The notes: generated by a model not told the origin, from the sequence alone. A DNA stretch of 64,000 nt from Promethearchaeota archaeon (GCA_030606485.1 JAUWGH010000004.1:387003-451002), one strand, 5' to 3'; counted from the first letter of the stretch, positions 54,038-62,809 are shown. Numbers and translations are program-made.

Positions 54038-55798
54038 TTAAAATCCCCTTTTTTTAATTTTCTTTTTGGTTTTCTCCCAAAATTGAATTAATTCCAAATA
54101 ATTATTTTTAGATGCCAAAAAACCAATAATATTGAAAATTGAAACTAAATCTGCAATTTTATTGAATCTAAATCTGGAAAGGAATTCAAAAATTTCTTTA
54201 AATAGGTTTATCATAAGATTAAAATCTTCTTCTGGTAGATGTTCATACTTAATAATTTTTTTTATGATATTAGTATGATAAAGGTTCTTTTTCCTAACCC
54301 AATTATTTGTCATTGGATTATAATCAAAAATTTTTTCAACTGAAATTCCTTTATTTACACTAATTTCTGAAATTTCTACGATTTTTCGACCAATTGGCAA
54401 TTTTTTCATCAAAATAATTAGATCTAAATCATTTAGACATATTCTTTCAATATTAAAATGATAAAGGAACCGATTAATTAATGTGGAAATATCTTTTGAA
54501 TGGATTGTTTGAAACCCTCTTAATCCTGCGCTTAAACAATGAAATAAAGCTTTACACTCCTCCATTGTAAGAATCTCGCCCAAAAATATAATATCTGGAG
54601 TTCTATGTAATAAGGTTTGAATTAAATTACTTTTTGTAAATTGAGAATTTTCTATATTTTCTAATGATTGGGTTTTATATTTTACTTGATGCATATCAAA
54701 TTTTAATTCATCTAATGATTCAACAGCATTTTCAACATAAATCTTTCGAAATTCTTTAGGTGTTAATAGATCAAATGCATTAATTAGAGTTGTTTTTCCT
54801 GTATCTGTTTCTCCAGTTACTGTTAAATTTATCCTCTTTAGAATACAAAAGTATAAAAAAGAAGCAATTTCCGAGGATAGAGTTTGATAAAATATTAAAT
54901 CAGGAATTGAAAAAATATTTTTATTCAGTTTTCTTATGTCTAAACAAAAACCATTCAATTGTAATGGGGAAATATCAATTGAAAATCTACAATAAAAATA
55001 TTTATTTTTTATAACAGACTTAACACTAGGATGAATTATATCAAGCCTTTCTCTACTATATAATCTTAAAAATGTTTTAATTCTTTCAATTTCTTCCAAA
55101 TTAAAGCTAATTTCTGTTCGACATCTTCCATATATTTGATGATTAAGATAAATTTTATCATGTGGCTGATCCAAAAATATTTCTTCAATATAATCATCAA
55201 TTAAAAGCGGGAATAATTTTTTAATGTTAAGTATATTAATAGATGATAAAAAAGATAATTTGTGCATTTCTATAGAGGATAAATTTGGCATAATTTCATT
55301 CAAATAAGTTAGTGAATGTTTTAAAAGTAAATCTACTAATTCTTGAAAAGTGAGAAATTTCTCTATTTTTAATGATTTTATATAGAAACTAATTTTATTT
55401 ATTATTTCTTTATAATAATCTAATTTATTAGGATTCTCAAGAAAGATTTCAACTCTATATAATTTCTCAGTATGATATTTCCAATTATAAATAGATATCT
55501 GATAATTTTTACTTGATCCAATAAAATATGTTTTTAAAAGAAATTTATTTTCATTCAAATTTTTACAATTGAATAATTTACGATGAGTTTTTGAGTCTTC
55601 AATAAATCTTTCTCTTGTATGATCCAACTCAAATGTCTTTTGGGTGTTTATCAGATGTTTAATAAGATTTAAAGAATCTAAGATTAATAAGATTTTTTTA
55701 ATATTTTCATTTAACTCATTAATCCATTTTTGAAAAGAAAGATCATGATTATTTTTTTTTAAATATAACTTGAATTGCTTCCCCAATTTCTGATACAA
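54038..55798 (-). CDS. Type II/IV secretion ATPase (TadA/FlaI/GspE-like), 5' part apparently split off
   Basis: It powers pilus assembly. Walker A is TGETDTGKTTL, Walker B IIFLGEILTMEE, and the His-box GLRGFQTIHSKD; an N-terminal recognition domain precedes. The first in-frame TTG is at 55798, but the frame is open upstream to an A10 run (minus strand; 55860-55869) where it meets the end of the 111-residue frame at 55857-56192. One base fewer in that run would give a single ~717-residue protein with an N-terminal Cys-rich domain. It leads the pilus operon. Confidence 0.88.
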   Translation of the reverse strand: MYQKLGKQFKLYLKKNNHDLSFQKWINELNENIKKILLILDSLNLIKHLINTQKTFELDHTRERFIEDSKTHRKLFNCKNLNENKFLLKTYFIGSSKNYQISIYNWKYHTEKLYRVEIFLENPNKLDYYKEIINKISFYIKSLKIEKFLTFQELVDLLLKHSLTYLNEIMPNLSSIEMHKLSFLSSINILNIKKLFPLLIDDYIEEIFLDQPHDKIYLNHQIYGRCRTEISFNLEEIERIKTFLRLYSRERLDIIHPSVKSVIKNKYFYCRFSIDISPLQLNGFCLDIRKLNKNIFSIPDLIFYQTLSSEIASFLYFCILKRINLTVTGETDTGKTTLINAFDLLTPKEFRKIYVENAVESLDELKFDMHQVKYKTQSLENIENSQFTKSNLIQTLLHRTPDIIFLGEILTMEECKALFHCLSAGLRGFQTIHSKDISTLINRFLYHFNIERICLNDLDLIILMKKLPIGRKIVEISEISVNKGISVEKIFDYNPMTNNWVRKKNLYHTNIIKKIIKYEHLPEEDFNLMINLFKEIFEFLSRFRFNKIADLVSIFNIIGFLASKNNYLELIQFWEKTKKKIKKRGF

Positions 55799-55856
55799 AA
55801 AAAAAGGATCGATTTTTCTTAAATTTATATTAAAATCTAACTCTAATTCAAAATAA

Positions 55857-56192
55857 CTATTTTTTTTTTCCCTTTTGCACTAATTTTTGAATCTTCTTAA
55901 ACAATTTGTTCAAATACTTAAAATATTTAATGTAATCTAAAAAATATGAAATATATTCATCTTCAATTATTTTATGATTTTGTTGGTCAAATATTGAATT
56001 TATTGTTGTATTTTGATATTTTATTAAACAATTTATCAAACAAATACGACATTTACTGTTAAATAAATGCGACCAATCTTTAGGATTAAAATTAGAGCAA
56101 TTAGAACAATTAATTTTAATATTCCACAGCTTTTCATCATAGTTTTCTGAAAAAATTGGGATTAAAACGTAATTTTTAAGATTTTTATACAT
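55857..56192 (-). CDS. Cys-rich N-terminal part of the pilus ATPase (separate frame)
   Basis: The 111-residue frame begins MYKNLKNYVLIPIFSENYDE and contains WNIKINCSNCSNF, then SKCRICLINCLIKYQ: a C-x2-C...C-x2-C-x3-C cluster that should bind zinc or Fe-S. It ends in QKLVQKGKKK at an A10 homopolymer. Archaeal GspE-like ATPases often carry such a Cys cluster at their N-terminus, and this frame abuts the ATPase frame exactly. So it is probably one gene with the downstream ATPase, divided by a sequencing indel, a mutation or a slippage site. Confidence 0.7.
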   Translation of the reverse strand: MYKNLKNYVLIPIFSENYDEKLWNIKINCSNCSNFNPKDWSHLFNSKCRICLINCLIKYQNTTINSIFDQQNHKIIEDEYISYFLDYIKYFKYLNKLFKKIQKLVQKGKKK

Positions 56193-56280
56193 ATTAAAGT
56201 TTTTTATAAAAAATAATTTAAATTTCTACTTTTTTCGGAGTTTTTAAGTTTAAAATTTTAAACAAAAAATGTGATATAAA

Positions 56281-56475
56281 ATGAAAATACAAATTAGAAA
56301 TATAATTCATAAATTGGGAAATTTTTTAAAAGATGAAAATGCAGGCTCTCTACTAGAATATGGACTATTAATTGGATTTAGTATCTTTATTTTCATTATT
56401 ATTATACAAATAATCTTATCAATGTTTGATTGGACAAGCACGCAGATCTCACAATTTTTTAATCAAATTGGATAA
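56281..56475 (+). CDS. Flp/type IV pilin-like structural subunit
   Basis: The 64-residue protein has a basic leader ending KDENA, then GSLLEYGLLIGFSIFIFIII. Cleavage by prepilin peptidase after A21 would put Glu at mature position 5, as in Flp and class III signal peptides. The mature part is one hydrophobic helix and a short polar tail (FDWTSTQISQFFNQIG), the Flp/Fap size. It is divergently transcribed from the ATPase-platform operon (88-nt gap), supporting its role as major pilin. Confidence 0.85.
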   Translation: MKIQIRNIIHKLGNFLKDENAGSLLEYGLLIGFSIFIFIIIIQIILSMFDWTSTQISQFFNQIG

Positions 56476-56513
56476 TTTGAGGTGCCACTCTTATTTCACA
56501 AGACTTAAAATCT

Positions 56514-56708
56514 ATGAATTTAGACAAAAATCTTTTAAATGAAATACTAAATCAAATTAAAATTAAATTAGGAAATAAAAGACAAATAATGTATTGTGAT
56601 CTTATCAGTTATATAGCTAGATCAAAATTAAAAGGAAACTCTTATGATAAAATAATAATTTGGTGTACCTATAACATCCGATTAGGAAAATTATATATAA
56701 ATTTTTAA
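56514..56708 (+). CDS. Small unknown protein, 64 aa
   Basis: The frame MNLDKNLLNEILNQIKIKLG ... DLISYIARSKLKGNSYDKII ends WCTYNIRLGKLYINF. It is helical and basic, without membrane segments or metal motifs. It follows the pilin gene by 38 nt and may be co-transcribed. I do not recognise it; the last part resembles the wing of a small HTH protein only faintly. Confidence 0.45.
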   Translation: MNLDKNLLNEILNQIKIKLGNKRQIMYCDLISYIARSKLKGNSYDKIIIWCTYNIRLGKLYINF

Positions 56709-56984
56709 AATCCTCCTTCTTAATATATCATCTTTCTAATTCTTTATTGTTTTTAAAAAAATTTCATAATAAAATTTGAAAACACTTTTGTAATGATTAC
56801 AATCTAAAAGAAATGAAGTTTAAACAAAAATATAAAAAATGAAAAACAATTCTTTTATTAATATCTAATCCATAATGAAATTATTAATAAAAAAATTAAT
56901 ATTAATGTTTATCTTTTTGTAATTTGATTATAATTAGTTATTATTAAATATTTTAAGAAAATCTTTATTTTTGGCAGATATTTT

Positions 56985-57644
56985 ATGGTGAGAGTTACAG
57001 CAGATCATCGCATTTATATAAAAATTTTATACTGGGGCATGGCTGGCTCGGGTAAAACTACTATAGTAGACACCTTATATCGTCTAACAAAAGAACAAAA
57101 AAAAGACATAGAACCTACAGGAAATTTAACAAAAATTGCTATGGCAAGTGGCTCTACTTTATATTTTGATAGAGGAATTTTTCAATCTACAAAAGAACGA
57201 AAAGTATATTATCATGTTTATACAGTTGCTGGACAAAGTCGATTTTCTCCATTAAGAAAAAAAATATTCAAAGGATCAGATGGAGTAATATTTGTAGTAG
57301 ATTCTCAAACTCATCTCTTCGAAGATAATATTGAATCATTAAAAGAATTAAAAAGCGTAGCTAAAGGTTCTTTAATTAAAGAAATTCCCTTGTTACTAAT
57401 GTTAAATAAGAAAGATTTAACAGAAACGATAAGTGCAAGTGAATTTGAGCAAATTTTAAAAGAAGAAGAATTATGGTATGATCCGCCTCATAAATTAACA
57501 TTCTGGGATCCTATAATCTACGAGTCTTGTGCATTATATAATAAAAAAAGAGAAATATATAGAAGTTTTTATGAATGTGCTAGGCGAACAGTATTGTATC
57601 ATATATATGGAAATGGAACAGCTCCATTAGATAATGAATCATAA
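56985..57644 (+). CDS. Small GTPase of the MglA/Ras-like superfamily (GTPase B)
   Basis: G1 is GMAGSGKT (18-25), the G3 region TVAGQSRF lacks the Asp of DxxGQ, and G4 is LNKKDL. The segment PTGNLTKIAMASGSTLYFDR corresponds to switch I of MglA-like GTPases, and GSDGVIFVVDSQ to the strand after switch II. It has 219 residues with a C-terminal helix (YECARRTVLYHIY) and no lipidation Cys. It differs from the pair at 25058 and 60181 and represents a second subfamily. No partner is adjacent on this strand. Confidence 0.9.
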   Translation: MVRVTADHRIYIKILYWGMAGSGKTTIVDTLYRLTKEQKKDIEPTGNLTKIAMASGSTLYFDRGIFQSTKERKVYYHVYTVAGQSRFSPLRKKIFKGSDGVIFVVDSQTHLFEDNIESLKELKSVAKGSLIKEIPLLLMLNKKDLTETISASEFEQILKEEELWYDPPHKLTFWDPIIYESCALYNKKREIYRSFYECARRTVLYHIYGNGTAPLDNES

Positions 57645-58282
57645 AAATACGATGAACAAAATTATAACTATTCCTTACAATTAAATTTTTTATGTTTTAA
57701 ATTCATCACCAAATTATAATTCCTTTAATAATTTAACTTATAATAACACTTTTATTATCGCCCTTAATCTGAGATCACCAATTTTTGCTTTAATTAAAAA
57801 ATTATAATTAAATTTATAATTTAATTAAAAATTATTGATGAAATCTTTATTTGTTTTCTCAAGATTTTTTAAATTAATATGCAAAGAAAAGAAATTTTAA
57901 TTCTCAGCGTAACTATTAACTCATCACTCGCCAAATGACATCAGATTTGTCTAGTCTCATCATAGAATTATAAATTAATTAATTAATACTACTTAATAAA
58001 AAACTAGAATTTCTAATAGAAATTGAAAATCTTATCTTCAACTCTAAGATTTAACTTAAGTTCCAAAAATAATTGGTTTTTAACAAAAAAATTAATCTCT
58101 TAATCTCATTTTAAAATATTTAATTCTACTTTTTATCAATTTAGGGCTCTTATTTTTGAACTATGTAGGGAAACTAATATCAATTGGCTATAATTAAATC
58201 GGGATCGCAAATAACAATAACTTAAATATCAAAAAAATTATAAATTAAATTAATATTGATTAAAATTTATGTGATATAATTT
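57645..58282. other. 638-nt AT-rich gap holding one C/D-box sRNA
   Basis: Apart from the sRNA at 57899-57969 no gene is visible. The rest is very AT-rich with scattered TATA-like tracts. A GC-containing patch at 57763-57780 (cgcccttaatctgagatcacc) is unexplained. Confidence 0.5.
57899..57969 (-). ncRNA. C/D-box sRNA guiding rRNA 2'-O-methylation
   Basis: On the minus strand all four boxes are perfect: C ATGATGA (57957-57963), D' CTGA (57941-57944), C' GTGATGA (57921-57927) and D CTGA (57904-57907). Guides of 12 nt (GACTAGACAAAT) and 13 nt (GTTAATAGTTACG) precede D' and D. The ends pair as AATTC/GAATT, closing a K-turn. The D guide is complementary to CGUAACUAU of 23S rRNA helix 69; the D+5 rule predicts methylation at the equivalent of E. 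coli A1913. No target for the D' guide was recognised. Archaeal C/D RNAs work with L7Ae, Nop5 and fibrillarin. Confidence 0.85.
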
Positions 58283-59875
58283 ATGGAAAAAATCATACCA
58301 TTTATGATCGGAGATGTAAAATATGTCCCCTCTCAAACTAGGAGAACATTTATTGAAGAAATAGCCTTGTCATTATGTGTATTATTCGAAGAAAATGGTA
58401 GTATTATTAAAAAATGGGGCACAATTGAAACAATTTCCTTATGTTTTTGGCCAGTTAGATTAATTCCTTTAAATGAAAATCGTGCTTGTGTTAATAGTTA
58501 TCTATTTCATAATGCTCCTAAAATTCTAGTAGGTCCTTTTAAAAAAATACCACTAAATCCTGAAGCAGTTATTAAGGCTTCCGATTCTGAATCTTTTATT
58601 AATTCTTTAATCTCCTATAATTCAAAATATCTTTCTAATAAGGCAAATTTTTCACGTAAAACAATTATTCAAGAAGCCTTATTTGGTATTGATGAAATCA
58701 ATTTTTTTAAACCCTTTTTCTCTAATACCTATAGTTTAAAGACATTTGAAGCGAAACATTTTATTCTGTATGGAGATCCCATAACCAAAAGTGTCGATCA
58801 AATCAATATTCGTAAAGAAATTTATGATTTTATAAATTTTACAGATATTAATATGTTAGATCAATATAATGATAAAATCAATAAATTATGTGATAAATGG
58901 ATTGAAAAAACTTCAAAGGATGTTGATAATTATAAAATTAAAACAATAGATCACCAAAAGGAAGAGGAACAGTTAGAAAGATTAAATAAAGACTTAAGGG
59001 AAGAAAAAGAGAGAGGCTTGCATGATTCTGATGAAGAGTTATTGAATTCAGGAAAATTTAAGATTAATGATATTTCATCTGTTATTATTAATGAAATTGA
59101 ATCATTAAAAAAAGAAATATTAAAACTTGGCCAATCAACAAAAGAAAAAAATTTACCTCTAATTAATGATAACATTAAAAACTCATATAGAGAGTGTAAA
59201 ATGGTTGAAAATTCCATAAAACAATTCGATAATGAAATAACTGCATTAAAAAGAAATTTATTAAAAGAAAGAAATAATATTCAAAAAAATCATAACTCAA
59301 AAATTTCTAGTTTAGAATCCAATATTAATTCAATAAAAACAAAAATGGACTCTGATGAGAAAGATTATAATAAAGAATTTGTAGATCTTCAAAATATATT
59401 AAAACAAATTCAAAAACAAAAACAAAAAGTTAATAATAATTTTTTAATCATTAAAGAAATGGAGTTGGATAAAGTACAAAAATTTTTGCATGAATATACT
59501 CTAGAGATCAAAACAGATAATGTGATTGTTGGAATACCAATCTTTATTTTCAATTTTCGAAGTCCTAAGGCGGATAAAGTAAATAAATACATGCCTGTAT
59601 TACCTATATTAATTAGTGAAGGGAAAAAAAAGGGGAATGTTGCAAATGTAAAATCCAAAATAAAAACAATTTTTACAGATCGGTTCATTAAAATATTTAA
59701 TAAATATAAAGCAATGAAAGATTTGATCTCTGTAGAAAGTAAAAAGAATAATATATTAGAAATTAAAAATTTAACATCTTTATTATTAGAATCAATAGAT
59801 GAATTAAGAATGAAGGAGATAATCTCAAAAAAGATTTCAATAAATGTAAAAGATCTAATTGAATTATTAATATAA
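58283..59875 (+). CDS. Asgard-type coiled-coil protein, unknown
   Basis: The 530-residue protein has an N-terminal globular domain (MEKIIPFMIGDVKYVPSQTR; ETISLCFWPVRLIPLNENRA; FHNAPKILVGPFKKIPLNPE), a long coiled coil (about 235-400: KEEEQLERLNKDLREEKERG ... LKQIQKQKQKVNNNFLIIKE) and a C-terminal alpha/beta domain (TDNVIVGIPIFIFNFRSPKA). I do not recognise the family. A globular-coil-globular layout suggests a scaffold or ring-forming protein. The only neighbours are a small GTPase and a small winged-helix gene. Confidence 0.6.
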   Translation: MEKIIPFMIGDVKYVPSQTRRTFIEEIALSLCVLFEENGSIIKKWGTIETISLCFWPVRLIPLNENRACVNSYLFHNAPKILVGPFKKIPLNPEAVIKASDSESFINSLISYNSKYLSNKANFSRKTIIQEALFGIDEINFFKPFFSNTYSLKTFEAKHFILYGDPITKSVDQINIRKEIYDFINFTDINMLDQYNDKINKLCDKWIEKTSKDVDNYKIKTIDHQKEEEQLERLNKDLREEKERGLHDSDEELLNSGKFKINDISSVIINEIESLKKEILKLGQSTKEKNLPLINDNIKNSYRECKMVENSIKQFDNEITALKRNLLKERNNIQKNHNSKISSLESNINSIKTKMDSDEKDYNKEFVDLQNILKQIQKQKQKVNNNFLIIKEMELDKVQKFLHEYTLEIKTDNVIVGIPIFIFNFRSPKADKVNKYMPVLPILISEGKKKGNVANVKSKIKTIFTDRFIKIFNKYKAMKDLISVESKKNNILEIKNLTSLLLESIDELRMKEIISKKISINVKDLIELLI

Positions 59876-59944
59876 CATATTCAAAAAAATATTTAACTAA
59901 TCATTAATTCTTTCATTTAATTAAATTGATAGATAGCACTAATT

Positions 59945-60121
59945 ATGGGTCTGTATAGTAAGGTTAAAGGGAATTTATCTGAAAACTTTTCTATTTTTCA
60001 ATTAATGTCTTTATTAGAGATGGATGAATCAGATATAAGAGAGTGTAGGAACATTTTAAAACAATGGTATCTGTTAGGATATATAAAAAGAATCTCTAAA
60101 AATATGTATCTGAAATTATAA
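59945..60121 (+). CDS. Small winged-helix-like protein, 58 aa
   Basis: The frame MGLYSKVKGNLSENFSIFQL continues MSLLEMDESDIRECRNIL, KQWYLLGYIKRISK and ends NMYLKL. Helix, helix, recognition-like helix and a short beta hairpin (GYIKRISKNMYLKL) give a minimal winged-helix shape. It starts 70 nt after the coiled-coil gene and ends 60 nt before the converging GTPase gene. It may be the last gene of the coiled-coil transcript. Confidence 0.55.
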   Translation: MGLYSKVKGNLSENFSIFQLMSLLEMDESDIRECRNILKQWYLLGYIKRISKNMYLKL

Positions 60122-60180
60122 TAATCTTAAAATCATTATTCTTAATTAAAACTATTCTTTTTTTCCATTTAAAAAATTAA

Positions 60181-60759
60181 TTAATTGATTTGAATACTTA
60201 TTTGCGGAAAAATGAAATTAAGCATGTTTTTAAAAGAGTCAAAAATTCCAATACCATCTGTTGCAATAGTAGTAATAATATCAACTTTTTCAAAAAGAGT
60301 GTAATTAATCTCATTTAAAAATTCTAATTTCTCTATTTTATTATCCAAATCCCATTTATTTAAACAAATTATAATAGGTATCTCATAAAGTTTGTTTGAG
60401 AAAAAGGTATATAATTCATTCCAAGACCTCAAATTCTGTTTTATACATGTATTTTGTGAATCTACAATAAAAATTATTCCATCAACTCCCATTAATGTTG
60501 CTGGTCGTGTACTTGCATAAAAATCTTGTCCAGTAGCTGAATATATTAAAAATTTAATATTCCACTCATAACCTTGAAAATTTAATACTCCAAAATCGAA
60601 AAATAATGTTCTTCCAGTCGTGCTTTCTATTGATTTTAATGTCTCTTGTTTTCCAAAATACTTAAATAAGCTTTTTAATGATGTAGTTTTTCCTGACATT
60701 GCAGGGCCATAGTATACAATTTTAATTTGAATTGTTTTATTACTATAATCAAATAGCAA
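60181..60759 (-). CDS. Small GTPase of the MglA/Ras-like superfamily (GTPase C)
   Basis: G1 is GPAMSGKT (18-25), TTGRTLFFDFG is the switch I/strand block, G3 is SATGQDFY (no Asp) and G4 is LNKWD. It is close to GTPase A at 25058 over the whole length (192 against 201 residues). It is the last gene of a minus-strand operon with a roadblock protein (61687) and an unknown protein (60764), separated by only 4 nt from the latter. That fits the MglA-MglB logic, where a roadblock dimer acts on the GTPase. Confidence 0.9.
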   Translation of the reverse strand: MLFDYSNKTIQIKIVYYGPAMSGKTTSLKSLFKYFGKQETLKSIESTTGRTLFFDFGVLNFQGYEWNIKFLIYSATGQDFYASTRPATLMGVDGIIFIVDSQNTCIKQNLRSWNELYTFFSNKLYEIPIIICLNKWDLDNKIEKLEFLNEINYTLFEKVDIITTIATDGIGIFDSFKNMLNFIFPQISIQIN

Positions 60760-60763
60760 AATA

Positions 60764-61666
60764 TTACCCCCATAAAGATTCTAAATGATCTCCAATTTTT
60801 ACATGTTTCCCATTTTTTAATAATGGATCGAATCCTTCACCCCATTCATAATATATAAATGAAAGTATTCTCTCTATTGGCGCCCTTTGATAATCTATTG
60901 TATTTAAAAGGATCTTTCCGCTAATTGTTGCCTCTAAACCTAAAGTTGATAGCAAATTTAAACGATTTAAGATGAAAAAAGCTCTTTTTGATGCAGAAAA
61001 GAAATTTTGGATCTCTCTTTTAAAAATATTTTTTTGGATCTCTTCTTTTTCTATAGAAAAGTCTAAAAGGCTAATTAATGTTCTATCATCAATATTTGTT
61101 GTGTTTGTTTTTTGGGATAAAATCCTTTTCATTCTTATTATAGAATTTTCAGTATCTTGTGAACTTTTTCTAAGAATTCTTCTTTCTAATTTTAAATTAA
61201 TATCACTTGAATTATCACCTGTCAACTCTACTGATATCGAGTTATTTGTGAATATAATAGAAACAAATAAAAAATATTTCTTACGCATCAACTGTTTTAT
61301 CAATTTAATTTTCTGTTGATTTTTAATTTGGATCTCTATTCCAATTACCCAAGATTTAAAATTTTTAATATTGTTTAAAGCTTTTAAAGCAACACTTGAA
61401 GGGCATCTAATAATAATTCTTTGAGAATTATAATCAATTTCCTCATTTTTACATAGGTTTTGATATTCAATTTCCGATACAAAATCAGTATAATAGATTA
61501 ATTCTTTTCTAAAATGCATTAGATCACATAATTCTGCCGAAAAATTATCAACATCAATTTCATTTTCTCCAAATATCATTATCGGTATTCTATTAAGAAG
61601 GCAATATAAGATAAGGGATAATTTTTTTTCACCTATCTTATCTGTTGAATGTATAATTTGCAGGAT
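60764..61666 (-). CDS. Unknown middle gene of the roadblock-GTPase operon, probable ATC start
   Basis: An ATG at 61579 gives 271 residues, but the frame is open upstream and encodes a plausible N-terminus: ILQIIHSTDKIGEKKLSLIL then YCLLNRIPIMIFGENEIDV. A perfect ribosome-binding sequence aaggaggg (61673-61680) lies 6 nt before an in-frame ATC (61664-61666), with no ATG, GTG or TTG nearby. I annotate this 300-residue form. The protein has an alpha/beta N-terminus and a C-terminal helical part (FKREIQNFFSASKRAFFILN; YQRAPIERILSFIYYEWGEG). No family is recognised. Its place between roadblock and GTPase suggests a regulator or effector. Confidence 0.65.
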   Translation of the reverse strand: MLQIIHSTDKIGEKKLSLILYCLLNRIPIMIFGENEIDVDNFSAELCDLMHFRKELIYYTDFVSEIEYQNLCKNEEIDYNSQRIIIRCPSSVALKALNNIKNFKSWVIGIEIQIKNQQKIKLIKQLMRKKYFLFVSIIFTNNSISVELTGDNSSDINLKLERRILRKSSQDTENSIIRMKRILSQKTNTTNIDDRTLISLLDFSIEKEEIQKNIFKREIQNFFSASKRAFFILNRLNLLSTLGLEATISGKILLNTIDYQRAPIERILSFIYYEWGEGFDPLLKNGKHVKIGDHLESLWG

Positions 61667-61686
61667 TCTATTCCCTCCTTGATTAT

Positions 61687-62691
61687 TTATTTTATAATTA
61701 ATTCTCCTAACAGCTTTTTAATGTCAAAATATTTTTTGTAATCTTCGATCACTAATGCTTTTTTAATTACTTGGTTTAATTTATTTGCATACTGAGGTAT
61801 TATCAACCTAAGCAGACCTAATTTATATTTTCCTTTATCAATGAGAGAGCTAAAAATTCCTTTATCAAGACCATAAATAAATTGAAAATTGGTCTCACAA
61901 TCTAAAAGAATTGTTTTAATTTGCATTTTTTTTAACAACCAAGCGCATCTATTCGAAGTTTGAAATAATGAGAAACTCATAGCTGCAATTGTTTCAAGTG
62001 GATTATACCAAAAAATTTCTTTTTTTATAATTTTTGAAGCGATAAAACCTCCTTCCAGCGTAACAAAAGAACATTTTAAATCAGGTATTGTAAAAGAAAA
62101 AGTTTTTAAAATTTCATCTAATTGATAAGAATCCTTTTCAGAAAACCCTAATGAATAAGCTGATAATTTAAAGTCTCTTGAAAAATCTTCTTTTACATCG
62201 AATTCTTCCATCATTTTCTTTATTTGTTCGTCATTAAACTCAATTAAAGGTGGTTTGAAAGATTCACCTGATGTAATCAATGTTCTCTTAATTTTCATAA
62301 GACTATCTCCTGTTTGTAAAAATATGCTTCCAAGATTAACTGTTGGAAGTGTAGTAATTGCTATGAAAAACTCATTATCATTTTCAAAAATACCTTGTTC
62401 TTCTAAAATTTTATTTAGTGGAGAATCATATGAGTTTTTAAGTGGGGCGATTAAAATTTTTGCCTTTTTACCCTCAATTAATATATATTTTAGTTCTTTT
62501 GGATGTAAATGAATACCGATATTATAAATTGCACTTGTGGCTGCAGAAACGCTAAAAATTTCATCTTTTGAAAACCAAACCCCACTTGATTGAATGGGAT
62601 TACCGTCCCTCTGAGTTAAGACAACATTTTCTACTCCTTTTAGATTTTTAATTTGATCTAAATGTTTTCCTATTCTTTCTCTAATTATCAT
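61687..62691 (-). CDS. Roadblock/LC7-domain protein with C-terminal extension
   Basis: Residues 1-120 follow the roadblock pattern: RIGKHLDQIKNLKGVENVVL, TQRDGNPIQSSGVWFSKDEI, SVSAATSAIYNIGIHLH and ELKYILIEGKKAKILIAPLK. The rest has a second alpha/beta unit (LKCSFVTLEGGFIASKIIKK; EIFWYNPLETIAAMSFSLFQ; KTILLDCETNFQFIYGL) that looks like another roadblock-type fold, so the protein may be a tandem pseudo-dimer. I chose the ATG at 62691 (MIIRERIG), preceded by aggtt at 6 nt; a more distal ATG adds 10 residues. It heads an operon with the unknown protein and GTPase C. Confidence 0.8.
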   Translation of the reverse strand: MIIRERIGKHLDQIKNLKGVENVVLTQRDGNPIQSSGVWFSKDEIFSVSAATSAIYNIGIHLHPKELKYILIEGKKAKILIAPLKNSYDSPLNKILEEQGIFENDNEFFIAITTLPTVNLGSIFLQTGDSLMKIKRTLITSGESFKPPLIEFNDEQIKKMMEEFDVKEDFSRDFKLSAYSLGFSEKDSYQLDEILKTFSFTIPDLKCSFVTLEGGFIASKIIKKEIFWYNPLETIAAMSFSLFQTSNRCAWLLKKMQIKTILLDCETNFQFIYGLDKGIFSSLIDKGKYKLGLLRLIIPQYANKLNQVIKKALVIEDYKKYFDIKKLLGELIIK

Positions 62692-62809
62692 TAAATAACC
62701 TAAAAATTGGAATTTAACCATTTTTTTAAAAATAGATTTTTAAACTCCATTATTTTTAAAACTGGTAATTTTTGGTTCCAAATCATAAAAAAAATTTACC
62801 ACTAAATGC

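Noticed and set aside
55799..55856. Upstream in-frame extension of the pilus ATPase treated as a separate small gene
   Set aside because: It has no start codon of its own and is better explained as the continuation across the A10 run.
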